DNA from: Kuschelorhynchus macadamiae | Lineage: Eukaryota > Arthropoda > Insecta > Coleoptera > Curculionidae | DNA length: 64,000 bases | Assembly (NCBI GenBank): GCA_030620095.1 | Contig: JAUTXW010000108.1 | Span: 1,550,001-1,614,000 of the forward strand | Direction: 5' to 3' | Shown: one piece after another, positions 23,790 to 34,534 of the stretch | Layout of the letters: each line of letters opens with the position of its first letter | How positions within the stretch are numbered: the stretch's first letter is position 1 | Notes under the pieces: generated by a model | The model's database searches: none | The model's input: only the letters and a program-made list of their open reading frames with translations | What the model was told of the DNA's origin: nothing | Made by a program: the position numbers and the translations under genes

Positions 23790-24062
23790 TATTGGATAGT
23801 TTTTTATTAAAAATGCTTTTAACATTTTGTTATGTCGGCATTTTGTTCCGCCATACTGGATTTTCACCAAAATGTCACCATCTTATACGCTTATGACTCT
23901 TAATTTTTGATCAAAATTTGAAGTCAATCGGGTTAGTAGTTTTTAAGCTATGCCGCGAATAAACATGTTTTCTGACATCTAGGGACGCTGAAACGTGAAG
24001 ATCTAGAAAAATCTCGTAGGGTGATTTTATCACGATTACAGTATTTTCCTGTACGAGGAATG
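23790..24062 (+). repeat. Dispersed repeat R, copy c, 3' part with tail
   Basis: GGCATTTTGTTCCGCCATACTGG unit (shown to 20 bases: GGCATTTTGTTCCGCCATAC), then AAGTCAATCGGG, AGCTATGCCGCG, CATCTAGGGACGCTGAAACG and a terminal TTTTCCTGTACGAGGAATG. It continues copy c interrupted by the pogo element. Confidence 0.6.
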
Positions 24063-24258
24063 TAAAAATATAATTTCTGAGAGGAAACAAAGGCAGCAAT
24101 TTGTAAAAAACGTATTCACGAGATAATAATGAAACTATTGCAATTTAGTAGAATTCTTTAAAATAATTTGTCTCTATATAAGTGGCAATTTGTTGTTAAA
24201 ATAATTACAATTACGGTGGAAAATTTTACAACCACAACAGACCTTTTCCTCCGTGCAG

Positions 24259-24298
24259 TACTTTTCTGGTCCGCTGCTGGCCGGACTACCACCAGCCG
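24259..24298 (+). other. Candidate 40-nt exon of an unidentified host gene
   Basis: A short GC-rich segment has a textbook acceptor immediately before it (CCTTTTCCTCCGTGCAG) and a strong donor after it (GCCG|GTAAGG). Its open phase reads YFSGPLLAGLPPA. The surrounding several hundred bases are AT-rich and not from a recognised transposon. I do not recognise the peptide. It could be a micro-exon in a long intron or a coincidence. Confidence 0.3.
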
Positions 24299-24625
24299 GT
24301 AAGGCACTTAATAAAATTTATAGGTTAGATTTCTCGCGGGCCATGAGAAATGCAGATTAATTTATTTATCACCTCGGCAGAACAATGCCTTTATAATATC
24401 CGCTGACAATGGCTCATGTCGTTTTTTGTATTATTGTTTCAGATATTGAAACTCGTTTCGAACATATTATATCCTGCGTGGTTCTCGGTTTGTTTTTATT
24501 TTGCTGATGATGTTCGTAGTTCATGTGCGAAAGCAGGATCGTATAAGACATAATATTAAATGTCAGTTTTCGGTTATAATATCATAAGGGGGGTGTGTCT
24601 AATTTGCTGATCTAGAATGGATAAT

Positions 24626-25045
24626 TGCCAGGTACTAGGCGGACAGCTATAGGTGAGGCAAAATTGGTACAGGTACTATCCATCGATAGTACTTTCTGCC
24701 AGGAATACCACCGATCCTCTGTCGATGTTAAAAAGGGTAAATTTTTACAAAAATGTTGCCAGGTACTAGAAAAATAGCTCCAGGTAAGATAAAATTTGCA
24801 CAGGTACTATACATCGATAGTACTTTCTGCCAGGAGGACCACCGATCTTCTGTCAAAGTTCAAAAATGTACTTTACTCTTTAACATTTTTACAAAAAAAG
24901 TTGTCAGGTACTAGACAAATAGCTCCAATGAGTTAAAATTTGCACAGGTAATATAAATCGATAGTACTTTCTGCCAGAATTACCGCCGATCCTCTGTAGA
25001 TGTTAAAAACGGTACTTTACTCTTTAAAATTTTTAAACATACGTA
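24626..25045. repeat. Three-copy tandem repeat, unit ~130-147 bp
   Basis: Units begin near 24627, 24757 and 24903 with G(C/T)CAGGTACTAG and share CATCGATAGTACTTTCTGCC, CCACCGATC(C/T)TCTGT and GTACTTTACTCTTTAA. No frame is conserved across units. The ATCGAT palindrome is kept in all three. Confidence 0.8.
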
Positions 25046-25328
25046 CGTATGTTTTGTATATTATATACATAATAACAAACTTATAGCTGAAACCAAAATT
25101 GTCAGGTAGAAGGACCAATGGCAGTTCGTTAAGAAACATTAAAAATAAAGGTAACATCTAAAACTGTGATACAGCAAACTTTACATTTATTTATTTCGAA
25201 AAAAATGATTTACCCATACTAGATAACTTAACGCACTTAGTTTTTTTTGCAAGGTCAGTTTCAACCCAATTTTTTGCATACAAATTTATTATGGTCAATA
25301 GCATCTAAGGCCTTCGTAAAGTCATGAA
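25046..25328. other. Short AT-rich spacer
   Basis: Nothing recognised. It ends in the target duplication GTCATGAA (25321-25328) of the following hAT element. Confidence 0.35.
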
Positions 25329-26947
25329 TAGGCTTAAGATAATTATGCATTTAAAAATTAAAAAATATGCATGCAAATATGCTCCGAAACAAGGAAAATA
25401 TGCACTTAAAAACGCATTTATTATCGGATCAAAAAACAGAAATAAAGCAAAAGTATAGCAATTAAAATAATATATTATTACACTTCAAGTTTCTGTTACA
25501 TTTTATAACTATATGATGTAACAAATTATCAAATTCAAATTTTCTTCTATTATATCTGTCAATAGTATTTTATACTCAGAAAATAATCGTTAACATCACA
25601 AGATACATTTGGAACATGTTCAAACAAATTCAAATCACTGTTTATTAAAAATAGCTCATTATCTGGATTTAATGTCTCTTTATTGTCCAAAACTGCACTA
25701 ATATTTTTCAAATTTTTGTAATCAATACTTTTTTGTAAAACCGTAGCTAGTTTTTGAGAAATTACTTTATTTTTAGTGTTAGTTTTTACCCGAGTCGGAG
25801 CTTTTAGGAATACTTTCTTCACCGAGGAAATCAGATCGTTCACTCGTGGATAAAAAGCACGAACTTGTTCTGCAACTCGACGAAGTCCATGGGCAAGACA
25901 TGTGGCATGTATCATTTTAAGGTACTATATTTGTAGACCATTCAATGCTTTACACATGTATGGAGCAGCATCTGTAATTTTCACTAACACTCTATCATAT
26001 TTAATACCACCAGGCCATAAAAGAGTGAGAGAGTCGTTGAAAAATCCCGCAACAGTTGAAAGATTTACTTTATCTAAGGTCTTCATTGTAAGTAAATATG
26101 ATTTATCCCTTTCTGCTTCTACATCCAACACACCAAAAACAAAATTAGCAACACATTTCTGTTCCACATCAGTTGTGTTTAGTGTTTAGTAACACCCATA
26201 TACTTTTTCATGCAATTCGGTAACTGTCTTACTGTACAAATCTGAAACATAGTTTTTCCTTAACGTGGATTCATGTGGAATTGATGTCTTTGGTACTGCT
26301 CTAAAAATTACTTCAGGGCAGGATTACTTAGTGGAATATCCGCACTTATAAACGGCTTGTACAAATCCTCATTGAACTTTGATCGTTTGGGTCCCGGTCC
26401 TGGTGAAAATGTTGTGGTGATTAAAACTTGTTTCTGAGCACACTTTTTACATTTTTGGATCTGATGCTTTGTAGTTCACATGTGTTGTGTCACTTGGAAT
26501 TTCTTGTTCGCAATAACAGGAACATCACAATATTTACAAACCAGCACAAAACCGTCAGTCGGTAATGAACGCTTTTCTTTCGGCATATTGGACAATGTTC
26601 AAGCTACAATGTGTAAACTTAACTGAATTGAAAAATTATTTCAAACATTCTTAAAACGTGCGTATTTATGATTGTAAATCCGTGGTAAATCCATAGTTTT
26701 TAAAACACAGATGTTTTATTGGGTACTTATAACAATTTTAAAAAAGGATGGGTAAAACCCTTAACCTGCCAGCAACTAGACATTTTTTATTATTTTATTA
26801 TTATGGATTATATTTGAAATACATCAAATTTGTCTTGGGAAATAAAAATATATTCAAAAAAATGCAAAATATGCATTTAAGTACAAAAATGACCAAAATA
26901 TGTATTTGCATATGCTTTCACGCAAATACATATATATCCTAAGCCTA
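25329..26947 (-). mobile_element. Small hAT-type transposon with perfect 8-bp target duplication
   Basis: Termini are TAGGCTTAAGATA at 25329 and, on the opposite strand, TAGGCTTAGGATA ending 26947. Both sides carry GTCATGAA (25321-25328 and 26948-26955). Length is 1619 bp. Subterminal ATATGCATTT and AAATATGC motifs occur near both ends (25345-25385 and 26860-26920). The minus-strand transposase relic inside supports the hAT assignment, since hAT elements make 8-bp duplications. Confidence 0.85.
25559..26586 (-). pseudogene. hAT-like transposase pseudogene with zinc-finger N-terminus
   Basis: Starts MPKEKRSLPTDGFVLVCKYC at 26586, a BED/C2H2-like finger (CKYCDVPV ... TTKHQ). Next are KRSKFNEDLYKPFISADIPL, then in another frame (26167-25925) VANFVFGVLDVEAERDKSYL and LVKITDAAPYMCKALNGL. 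The last frame (25915-25559) has MIHATCLAHGLRRVAEQVRA and VNDLISSVKKVFLKAP. The DAAPYM...HATCLAH order is characteristic of a hAT subgroup related to CGG-binding proteins that is widespread in arthropods. Several stops and frame changes are visible (after HM near 26478, near 26310 and 26190), and the C-terminal dimerisation domain is missing or unrecognisable. Decayed. Confidence 0.7.
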
Positions 26948-26955
26948 GTCATGAA

Positions 26956-27719
26956 TGTCCAAGCAACTCGGTAAAGTCGTAATGACAAGCAAATTGTTAA
27001 AGTTATTCAAGATCTTCAGGTAGATGCAGTAAGTGGTTGAAGTGGTGAAAAATTAGATTGGTTTATTTCGGAGGACACATTTTGATTTTTACATATTTTC
27101 CAACAAATTTCTAGAAAGTCACGTAGTTTAAAATAAAGTTTATTTAGGCCAGGCTGTAAATATTAACAAAATTAAATGCGATTGCGTATCTCGCATACGA
27201 GAAATAATATATTTTCTGCCCGGCCCAGGTACGTACCTCATCAAAAGTTATTCGCAAATAACATCCGGTGCCGGAGTACATTGAAAATTATCCCATTTCG
27301 CCTATCCCATTAATTATCCCCCAAAACAACGGCGAAGCGCCGCAACCGTAAATCAACGATGATTAGCGAACCAACAATTTAATTTCCGAAGTGACGCCGC
27401 GTCCCGTAATTAACGAATATATCACAGTTTGAATTAACGTTGCAAAACAGCTGCTGCTGTTATACGAAGCTGTGCATATACAGTGTTGCCAACCTTAATT
27501 ACACTGACTACCTTTTGGTCAGTTATGTCTTTTACTTAGGGGTTTTAACAAACTTGCTTAAGGACTCCTATGTCGATTTGAAAATAACGATAAAGAAACT
27601 TTTAAAAAATCTTCATAAATATTTTTATTAAGAAGCTAAAAATAGAAAAATGGTTCTGACTGAATGACAGTTAAATGAAAACAATTAAGTAATGCAAATT
27701 TAAAAAGTTTTGCCGCTGT
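26956..27719. other. Intergenic; possible unique host sequence
   Basis: No gene recognised. The stretch 27200-27420 has a higher GC content (CGGCGAAGCGCCGCAACCG) than the transposon debris around it and shows no repeat partner in this window. Its role is unknown. Confidence 0.3.
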
Positions 27720-28300
27720 ATCTTTATATTGGGACAAGAAGGAGTTTTTTATTGCAAAATTTGCAAAAAGCCACAAGGCATCTCGGAAGAAGCAGTTTTT
27801 GATCCAGCGTGTCAAATGTTTATCCTTTCCCTTTTACTTTTGTTTTACACGTATCGGAAAAATCGGACCATTGTTTGGATGGTGTTTTATGCCTGTCTTT
27901 TTTATCGACATTGTATTTAAGACGCCATTTTTGTAATTGTTAAGATTCCATAAGTACTTGCTTTTTTTCAATTGTGAGATATTTTGAAGCCCATTTCAGA
28001 TTAAACTCCCCACAAGTTAGTAACGATAAAGCATAATTGGGTTCCATCATTAGTGACTCGTTGGTTTAGAGTTTTTAATATAGGTACACTTTGCCTTTTG
28101 CAGATGTTGTAGACTTTTCGCCTTATCAAGACCTTGTCATCTCCGTCGAAACATTTGGTAGATTCAGCATCTTTAAGATTCTGTTTTGATGTGGTGCGAT
28201 TTGATACGGTTCTCTTCACTGTAGTTGGAGGTATCTTAGTCAAATGACGTGTTTCACTCGCAGCAGCACTAGGCTTAAGGGCCCTATTAGGTTAAATTTT
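27720..28300 (-). pseudogene. Tc1/mariner-superfamily transposase relic
   Basis: The frame 28243-28001 reads DDKVLIRRKVYNICKRQSVP and TLNQRVTNDGT, and after a stop in the same frame SEMGFKISHN and KKASTYGIL. This matches the second helix-turn-helix region of a Tc1-like transposase class. Further left, broken frames (RWIKNCFFRDALWLFAN) resemble the middle of the same class. Heavily decayed; catalytic residues cannot be assigned. Confidence 0.45.
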
Positions 28301-28386
28301 TAAATTTTGGGTCACTTTTCCACATTTTTTCTCTACAGTTGTTAGCTTAGGTTTCATCCGCGATATTTTCCTATAAATTCATTGTA

Positions 28387-28602
28387 ATGAATAAAAAAGT
28401 GCGAGAAATTAATAGAGGTAAATCAATGCAAAAATTCTCAAATGACTTAGTTATTGGAAAATCAATAGTCGGGGATATTATTGAAAAATATGGAGAGACA
28501 GCTAGTGTTAATGTTCGTAGTAAAAGTCCAACCGACCTCAAAGAACCACTGATAGAGAACGTCGTATTCTGGTCAAAAAACCTGTTAACATACCTAACCT
28601 AG
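28387..28602 (+). pseudogene. Pogo/Tigger-type helix-turn-helix fragment
   Basis: VREINRGKSMQKFSNDLVIG followed by KSIVGDIIEKYGE has the layout of a pogo/Tigger DNA-binding helix-turn-helix. The frame then turns into sequence I do not recognise and stops. No catalytic domain follows. Confidence 0.4.
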
Positions 28603-29447
28603 CGCGTTTTTTGTTCCGCACTTTTTTTAATATGCCTGTTACTCAACGTGTTCCGTGGTCCTCTAGGACAACTAAGATGGTAAAAAACTATATAGAAAAG
28701 AGCCAAAATGTTCAAACTGTTCCAAATATTCAAATCGCAGAAAGTTATAGGTTACTTAATTTTCAACTGCAATATCAAACAAGTCCGTACTAGTTAGTAA
28801 AGTAAAAAATTAGTTTTTTTATCGTTGTATTGGACTTAACACAGTTTAGCGCTAGCATTATATAATAATAATAGTGACTTAATATATGTTTTAACAAATA
28901 TTAAGAAGAGAAACTAGATTAAGTGTGCGGAAAAAGTAATTTTACTGCACTAGTTTGTTAAAGTTGTTTTTCAATACTCCAATAAAACTGTGTTTTTCTA
29001 CATTTTTGTTGGTTAATCACGTATCGTATAAAAACCAACGTAACACATGCGGAAGAAGTACAATATAACCACAAAAAGTGATATAAGTTTTAAGCAAGTG
29101 TCACTTGTGATGACTCACAGGGGAAAAATCACAAAGATGAAAAATTTGCTTTCTAAGAATAATATATATTATTTTTGCTTGATTATTTACCTCAGATGTG
29201 AAGAAAGTTATATTTTCCTCACATGTGTAAAGTTACACTTTCGCACATATATTGAAAGATTTGATATTATTATTCGTGTGATTTTCGAGGTTTTCTTAAG
29301 TAGCAATGTTTGTAGATTTTAGTATATTTGAGGATAGTAGAAGTCTTCTACTGATTATATTCATTGAACTCTCATGCCAATAAAGTACTACTCTCCGCCC
29401 CTGTTAGGATAAGTATTTCACATGATAAATGATTGCTTATATTTCAG

Positions 29448-31432
29448 ATACTACCAAGATCAAAAATGGTGATTCTAATGAATTTGATTCATCTATCAGC
29501 AATATTGAGTCGCCAGGTAAATTTATGGAACTGAAGAAAGTTACTTTAATTAGATTTTATTTCAATTAACAGTGTTGAGCTATTGAGCAAAAACTATTTA
29601 TTTTTTTTGTTTCAGAAATTATTAGAGGTAAGAGTAAAACCACTATAAGATGTGCTATTCCGTCATTAAGTTTTTTATGTAATCAAATGCTTCAACAGTC
29701 ACATCTTGTGCCCCAAACAGTCATTATGCAAAATTTAATAGAATATACTCCCGAGGAATCAGTAAAAAATATCCAAGAAAAAATAGAACAAAATGCTTGT
29801 AAAGAAGGATTACATAATATTGTCACAGATAAAGGCGAAAAACTCTCAGTGAGAACGTACAGAATATTTCCCAAGACGCTTTGCACGTCAATGCTAAATA
29901 TGGGGAACAGCTACATAAAACTGCTGAATATGACGAACAGCTACATAAAACTCCGGAGAGAGAACTTGTAGATTTTGACAGCGATGATGATGTGGCGGAC
30001 CTCGACTATTCCGATGAAAACGAATCTGACGAGGATCAAAGCGAAGAAGCAGAGAAGAACTTAACTCGCAAAAGAAAAGCAAACCCAATGAATTGGAAGA
30101 AGAATGTCACTAAAAAGAAACGGTACTCTGGATTGGAATACAAAACTGATAGTGGAAGTCGTATAATGAATTCAAAATTTCTGAAAGAACCTTGCGGTGA
30201 TAATTGCAAACTCTCACGTAAAAATAGAATTCCTGAAGAACGTCGGCAGAATATACATTCTAATTTTTGGAGTCCATCAAAAACAGTAGATATCAGAAGA
30301 CAATACATAGCATCCATAGTTACACAAGTACCAATAAAAAGGCACAGAGAAAAGACTGGTGAAAGAAGTAGACACTGCAGCTAAAAAGAAAAAGGAAGGA
30401 GGTATTGTAACACTTGATAAAAGAGGAAGGCATCAACCTATAAACAAGATCTCAGAAGAAGTTCGACAAAATGTTCGAAACCACATTTCTAAATTTCCAA
30501 CGTACGAATCTCATTACTCGCGAGAAAGGACAAAAAAGAAATACCTGGGAAATCATTTAAATATAAGTAGGATGTACAGACTATACTTAGAAGAATGTAC
30601 AGAAAGTGGTTTTAGATCTGAAAGTATTGCAAAGGAGTGGCTATACTCGGAGATTTTCAACTATGAGTATAACTATTCATTTAAGAGCCCAGACAACGAA
30701 ACCTGTGACATTTGTGATCAACTTCAGCTTCAAATTCGTGAAGCGGAATTGCTTGACTCACGGAAGAAGCTACAAATTGAATATGATCAACATCTTGAAG
30801 ATTCGACTAACAGATACAAAATGAAGTCGGAGGATAAAAAAAAGTCTAGAGAGAACTTACTAGAAGAAAAAGTTATAATGATTGACCTCCAAAAATGTCT
30901 ACCGACACCAGATTTACGTAATTCACAGAGCTTTTACTCTCTAAAATTATAATTTAACTATCGAAGATGCAGCTTGGGAAAAAAGTTTCTGCATGATGTG
31001 GGATGAAAGCGAAGCCGGACGGGGAGGAAATGAAGTCGCATCATGTCTAATAAAATGGGTTGAACAAAACGTTTTAGACGAGGTCAAGGAAATAACTATT
31101 TGGTCGGACAACTGTCCGAGTCAAAATCGAGACATCCTAATGATCATGTGTTATTTTTCAATCCTGCGTATTAAGCCAAACATTACTGCTGTTAATCACA
31201 AATTTTTGTGCTAGTTCACTTCATGATAGAGCGTGAACGAAAGAAAGTTCCACAATTTGAGATTATAACCCCTTGGTATTGGCAGCAGTTGGTCCAATTG
31301 CGTGGAACAAAAAGAAAATTGAATGTAGTCAACATGGAATTCTCTGATTTTAAAGAATTTAAACATCTGCTCGAGGGAATAACTGCACCATATAGTAACA
31401 AGAAAAAACAAATAGCAGGCAACGATTTTCTG

Positions 31433-31438
<6 letters not shown>
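29448..31438 (+). pseudogene. Decayed gene of a widespread insect transposon family (5' portion)
   Basis: Possible exons after TATTTCAG near 29447 and TTGTTTCAG near 29615 lead into frames 29687-29971, 29881-30384, 30359-30952, 30993-31214 and 31208-31438. Order seen: acidic region (DFDSDDDVADLDYSDENESD), Cys region (EPCGDNCKLSRKNRIPEERR), NISRMYRLYLEEC, a Cys pair (ETCDICDQLQ) within a charged coiled-coil-like stretch, then WDESEAGRGGNEVASCLIKW, TIWSDNCPSQNRDILMIM and KKVPQFEIITPWYWQQLVQL. The WSDNC.SQNR motif with an upstream WDE is a signature I associate with proteins repeated in many insect genomes. An RNase H-like transposase is an inference. At least four frame breaks. The gene is then interrupted by a LINE and continues at 33867. 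Confidence 0.55.
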
Positions 31439-31465
<27 letters not shown>

Positions 31466-33866
31466 GACGTTTATTAATCTCAAAATACAAAGTAGATAAT
31501 TTTTACATTTTTACATTTTGTGTTTCTCAATTCATATTATTTTGGGATTAAAGGCCTTTATGTCAGCTTTCTAAACCTAAGTTCAGAAGCTGTTGAGGCC
31601 ATGTACCTACTTAAAATTACCCTAAGAATACAGAATAACAAAATTCGTTTTTTAAAAAAAGTATCCATTACATGGAACAACACTGTAAAAATGCGTGAAG
31701 ACAAATACAACAAAAAGGAAAAGGAAGGGGAATGGCACAAGAAAAGCAAGATCAATAAAAAAGATTAAGTTAAAAAAAAAAATGGTAAAAAGCTTAGATT
31801 TTTATAGTAGTAAAATTTTTTAAAGTTTGCTTTTGAAAGTAACAAGGCTTTCACAGAAATCGCTAATTTTGTATTTATTAATAAGTGAAGAGGAACAATA
31901 AGAAAATGATCCTTTAAAAATTTGTTTTTTATGCCTAGGAATTGTGAGAATAACCTTGCGTCGGATATTTAACCTATGAATGTCGGTCCTAAATGTAAGT
32001 CTTCGAAATAGATACGGTGGAGATTTGTACTTGATAATCTTGTAAAAGAAACTTAACGAATGGAATATTCGGCGATTTTGCATATTGAGCCACCCAATCT
32101 CTCTCAACTTGTGGGTAACATGACGTCGACGGATACCAAAGATAAATCGCAGACACGAATTTTGCAACTTTTGAACCCTCCTTATGTCAATATTGTCCAA
32201 ACATGGACCGTAGATATTATCACAAAAATTAAACAACGAGAGGATTAAAGAATCACAAAGCATTTTTTTGGTATCTTGATTCAAAAAATGTCTATGAGAA
32301 TAAAGCAACTTAAGAGTACCATACGCATTTTTTAATTTTGACGAAATGTGATCCTTAAATCTAAGTCTGGTATCCATCACCAGACCCAAATTTCTAGCGG
32401 ATTCGCGAGACCCAACTCTTGTACCGTTTATCGAGATGTTCAGTTGATTAAAAGTAGTTAACCTGGATGCATCATTACCGAAGAAGAGAGCAACTGATTT
32501 TTTGGCATTTAACTTTAAGGTGTGTCTTTTTGAAGTCTCATAAATCGCCTGTAAGTCACGATTTATGCAGTTGTTGGCAAACTGATGGGCCGTAGGGCTA
32601 AATGAAAAATAAAGCTGGGTATCATCGGCATAAAGATGGTATTTGCAATGTTGAAGTTCTTTAAAGAAATTGGAAGTATAAATGGAATACAGCAATGGTC
32701 CCAGAATACTACCCTGAGGAACACCCGAAGTAACTTTTAAAAAATCAGAGGTTTGCCCGTTATGTTGAACTACCTGAAATCGGTCTGTCAAAAAAGAAGC
32801 CACAAGCCTCACAGCGCTCTGCGTAAAACCACAATAATGCAATAGCGCAACAAGTGTGCTATGGTTTAGCATATCAAATGCTCTACTGTAGTCCAAAAGG
32901 ACCAGAACAGTAACCTTACCGTCATCCAACTTTCCCAGTATATCATCTGTTACTTCACTAAGGGCTGTGGAGCAACTATATCCTTTGCGAAAGCCAGATT
33001 GCTTTTCAGGAAGTATATTGTTATTATTTAAAAAATATTGAATTTGGCTTTCCATGCATTTTTCTAAAATTTTGGAGAGAATCGGCAAAACTGATATTGA
33101 ACGTAAGTGCTCAAATTCAGTCGGATTGTTTTTTTTAGGGAGTGGCATTACCTTAGCCTTTTTCCATTCGAGAGGAAAATATGATTTTTTAATACATACA
33201 TTTATAATATGTCTAATAAATGGAACCAAAAAGGGACAACATCTAATTATTAAAGTTATATTGATTGCGTCCAAACCAAAAGCCTTTGATTTAATGAATT
33301 TTAGAATTTCCATAATTTCTGCATCGGTAACAGGACAAAATTAAAATGTATTACAATCGTTAAATGTTGGAGGCAAATCAAGATGTTTCGATTTCGCAAT
33401 AAGTTCCTTCCATTTATCACGGTTGCTGATGTTTCGAAACTTAAAATTCATATACGCTTTTTTTTTTCTGCTCTTATTGCATTGGTTGTTAAGTTCCGCA
33501 ATTGTTTGTAATAATTTCTATGTTCAGGAAGCTTAGTGCTTCGAAAGCGAAAAGCAGAGTTTCTAAGTTTTTGCATAAGGCGAATGTTTTCCGTGATCCA
33601 AGTATAGTCTTTTTTTGCCATTTACGGTTTTTATTGGAGCATGTTTGTCAAACAATTGCAGAATGTTAGTGGTTAGGAATGAAACTTTTTGATCGATGTC
33701 ATTAAGATAGTATATACGCTGCCAATGAATCATTTCAAGGTCATGCTGAAAAGACTGTAAATTTATATTATGCAGGGCACGATATGAAAAAGAATACGAA
33801 CATATATTTACAGATTTAAAATTAAGTTTACATGAAACAAGCATATGATCTGAGACATGAACGTCA
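31436..33866 (-). mobile_element. 5'-truncated non-LTR retrotransposon (CR1/Jockey type)
   Basis: Runs right to left, with the 3' untranslated part 31436-31819 ending in GATTAATAAACGTC and a (TTA)n tail (31437-31463 on the plus strand). Only the end of the endonuclease domain remains at the 5' side (VSDHMLVSCKL near 33844). It lies inside the transposon gene whose parts are at 29448-31438 and 33867-34138, so it inserted later. The target duplication is not obvious. Confidence 0.85.
31820..33313 (-). pseudogene. LINE reverse transcriptase ORF, 5'-truncated
   Basis: 497 codons without interruption cover the reverse transcriptase of a CR1/Jockey-group LINE. The finger region has PLEWKKAKVMPLPKK and RSISVLPILSKILEK; the catalytic Asp motifs are LLDYSRAFD (D141) and YADDTQLYF (228-231); SGVPQGSILGPLLYSIY is at 196-212. 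The C-terminal thumb and connector region has RRVQKLQNSCLRFIFGI. The endonuclease is represented only by a fragment in another frame (33866-33563), so a frameshift and the 5' truncation make the copy dead, even though the transcriptase frame itself is open. The enzyme would prime reverse transcription at nicked target DNA. Confidence 0.85.
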
Positions 33867-34138
33867 TCTCTTGCAGTTCACATGCAAGTTAAAAGAAGTA
33901 ACCCAGGAATCCTCTACTACAAAACAGATTTTAGTAAAGATTTTTCAGAAGTCGACTTTCACAGAAGAAATAAACCAAATGACTATACTGCTTTAGAGAT
34001 TCCACCGATTAGGGAGGACCCTAAACCCATTTCAGCTAAAAAATATACCCATTTATAAAAACTTCTAAAATGGGTACCAAAAAGATTCCATGACTATTAC
34101 AAGAATTTGGAATATGGAAAAAACGAAGATGACGAATG
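33867..34138 (+). pseudogene. 3' portion of the transposon gene split by the LINE
   Basis: The frame VHMQVKRSNPGILYYKTDFS, then YTALEIPPIREDPKP and, after an in-frame TAA, KLLKWVPKRFHDYYKNLEYG matches the usual C-terminus of the WSDNC-type protein whose front part ends at 31438. The two parts are colinear across the LINE. Confidence 0.6.
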
Positions 34139-34140
34139 AA

Positions 34141-34534
34141 AAAAACTGTATTTATTTAAGATAACTGTTTTATATGTTTCGCAAACATTTAAGCAATAAA
34201 TTATATTATGAATAAGTAGGTAGTATTTTTGCCCTCCGGATTTCTCTAAATGTTATGTCCACTGTAAATATGTTAAGTCCATACCATAAATTTCATTTTT
34301 TGTATGTACAAAACTATGTTAAGTCACTTAAATCAAAAACAAAATACAAAACAAAAATTTATTATTATGCCACTTATTCTTATGCCTATAATTAATTTAA
34401 TTTTGAAATAGTTACAACATTTAATAAAAACAATGTTTCATAATTTGAAAAAAATCTAATATGAAATTAATTAAATTGCTCTACTGAAAAACAAAGATTT
34501 TGGACTTAACATACTCTGGCTCTGGGGTACAGAT
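34141..34534. other. Probable 3' flank or subterminal region of the split transposon
   Basis: No gene. The motif GGACTTAACA occurs here (inverted near 34274-34283, direct near 34502) and also upstream of the gene at about 28832. This could be a subterminal repeat of the element, but termini were not established. Confidence 0.3.

Noticed and set aside
24626..25045. Tandem repeat considered as a CRISPR-like array
   Set aside because: The whole unit is repeated rather than short repeats with unique spacers, and the genome is eukaryotic.
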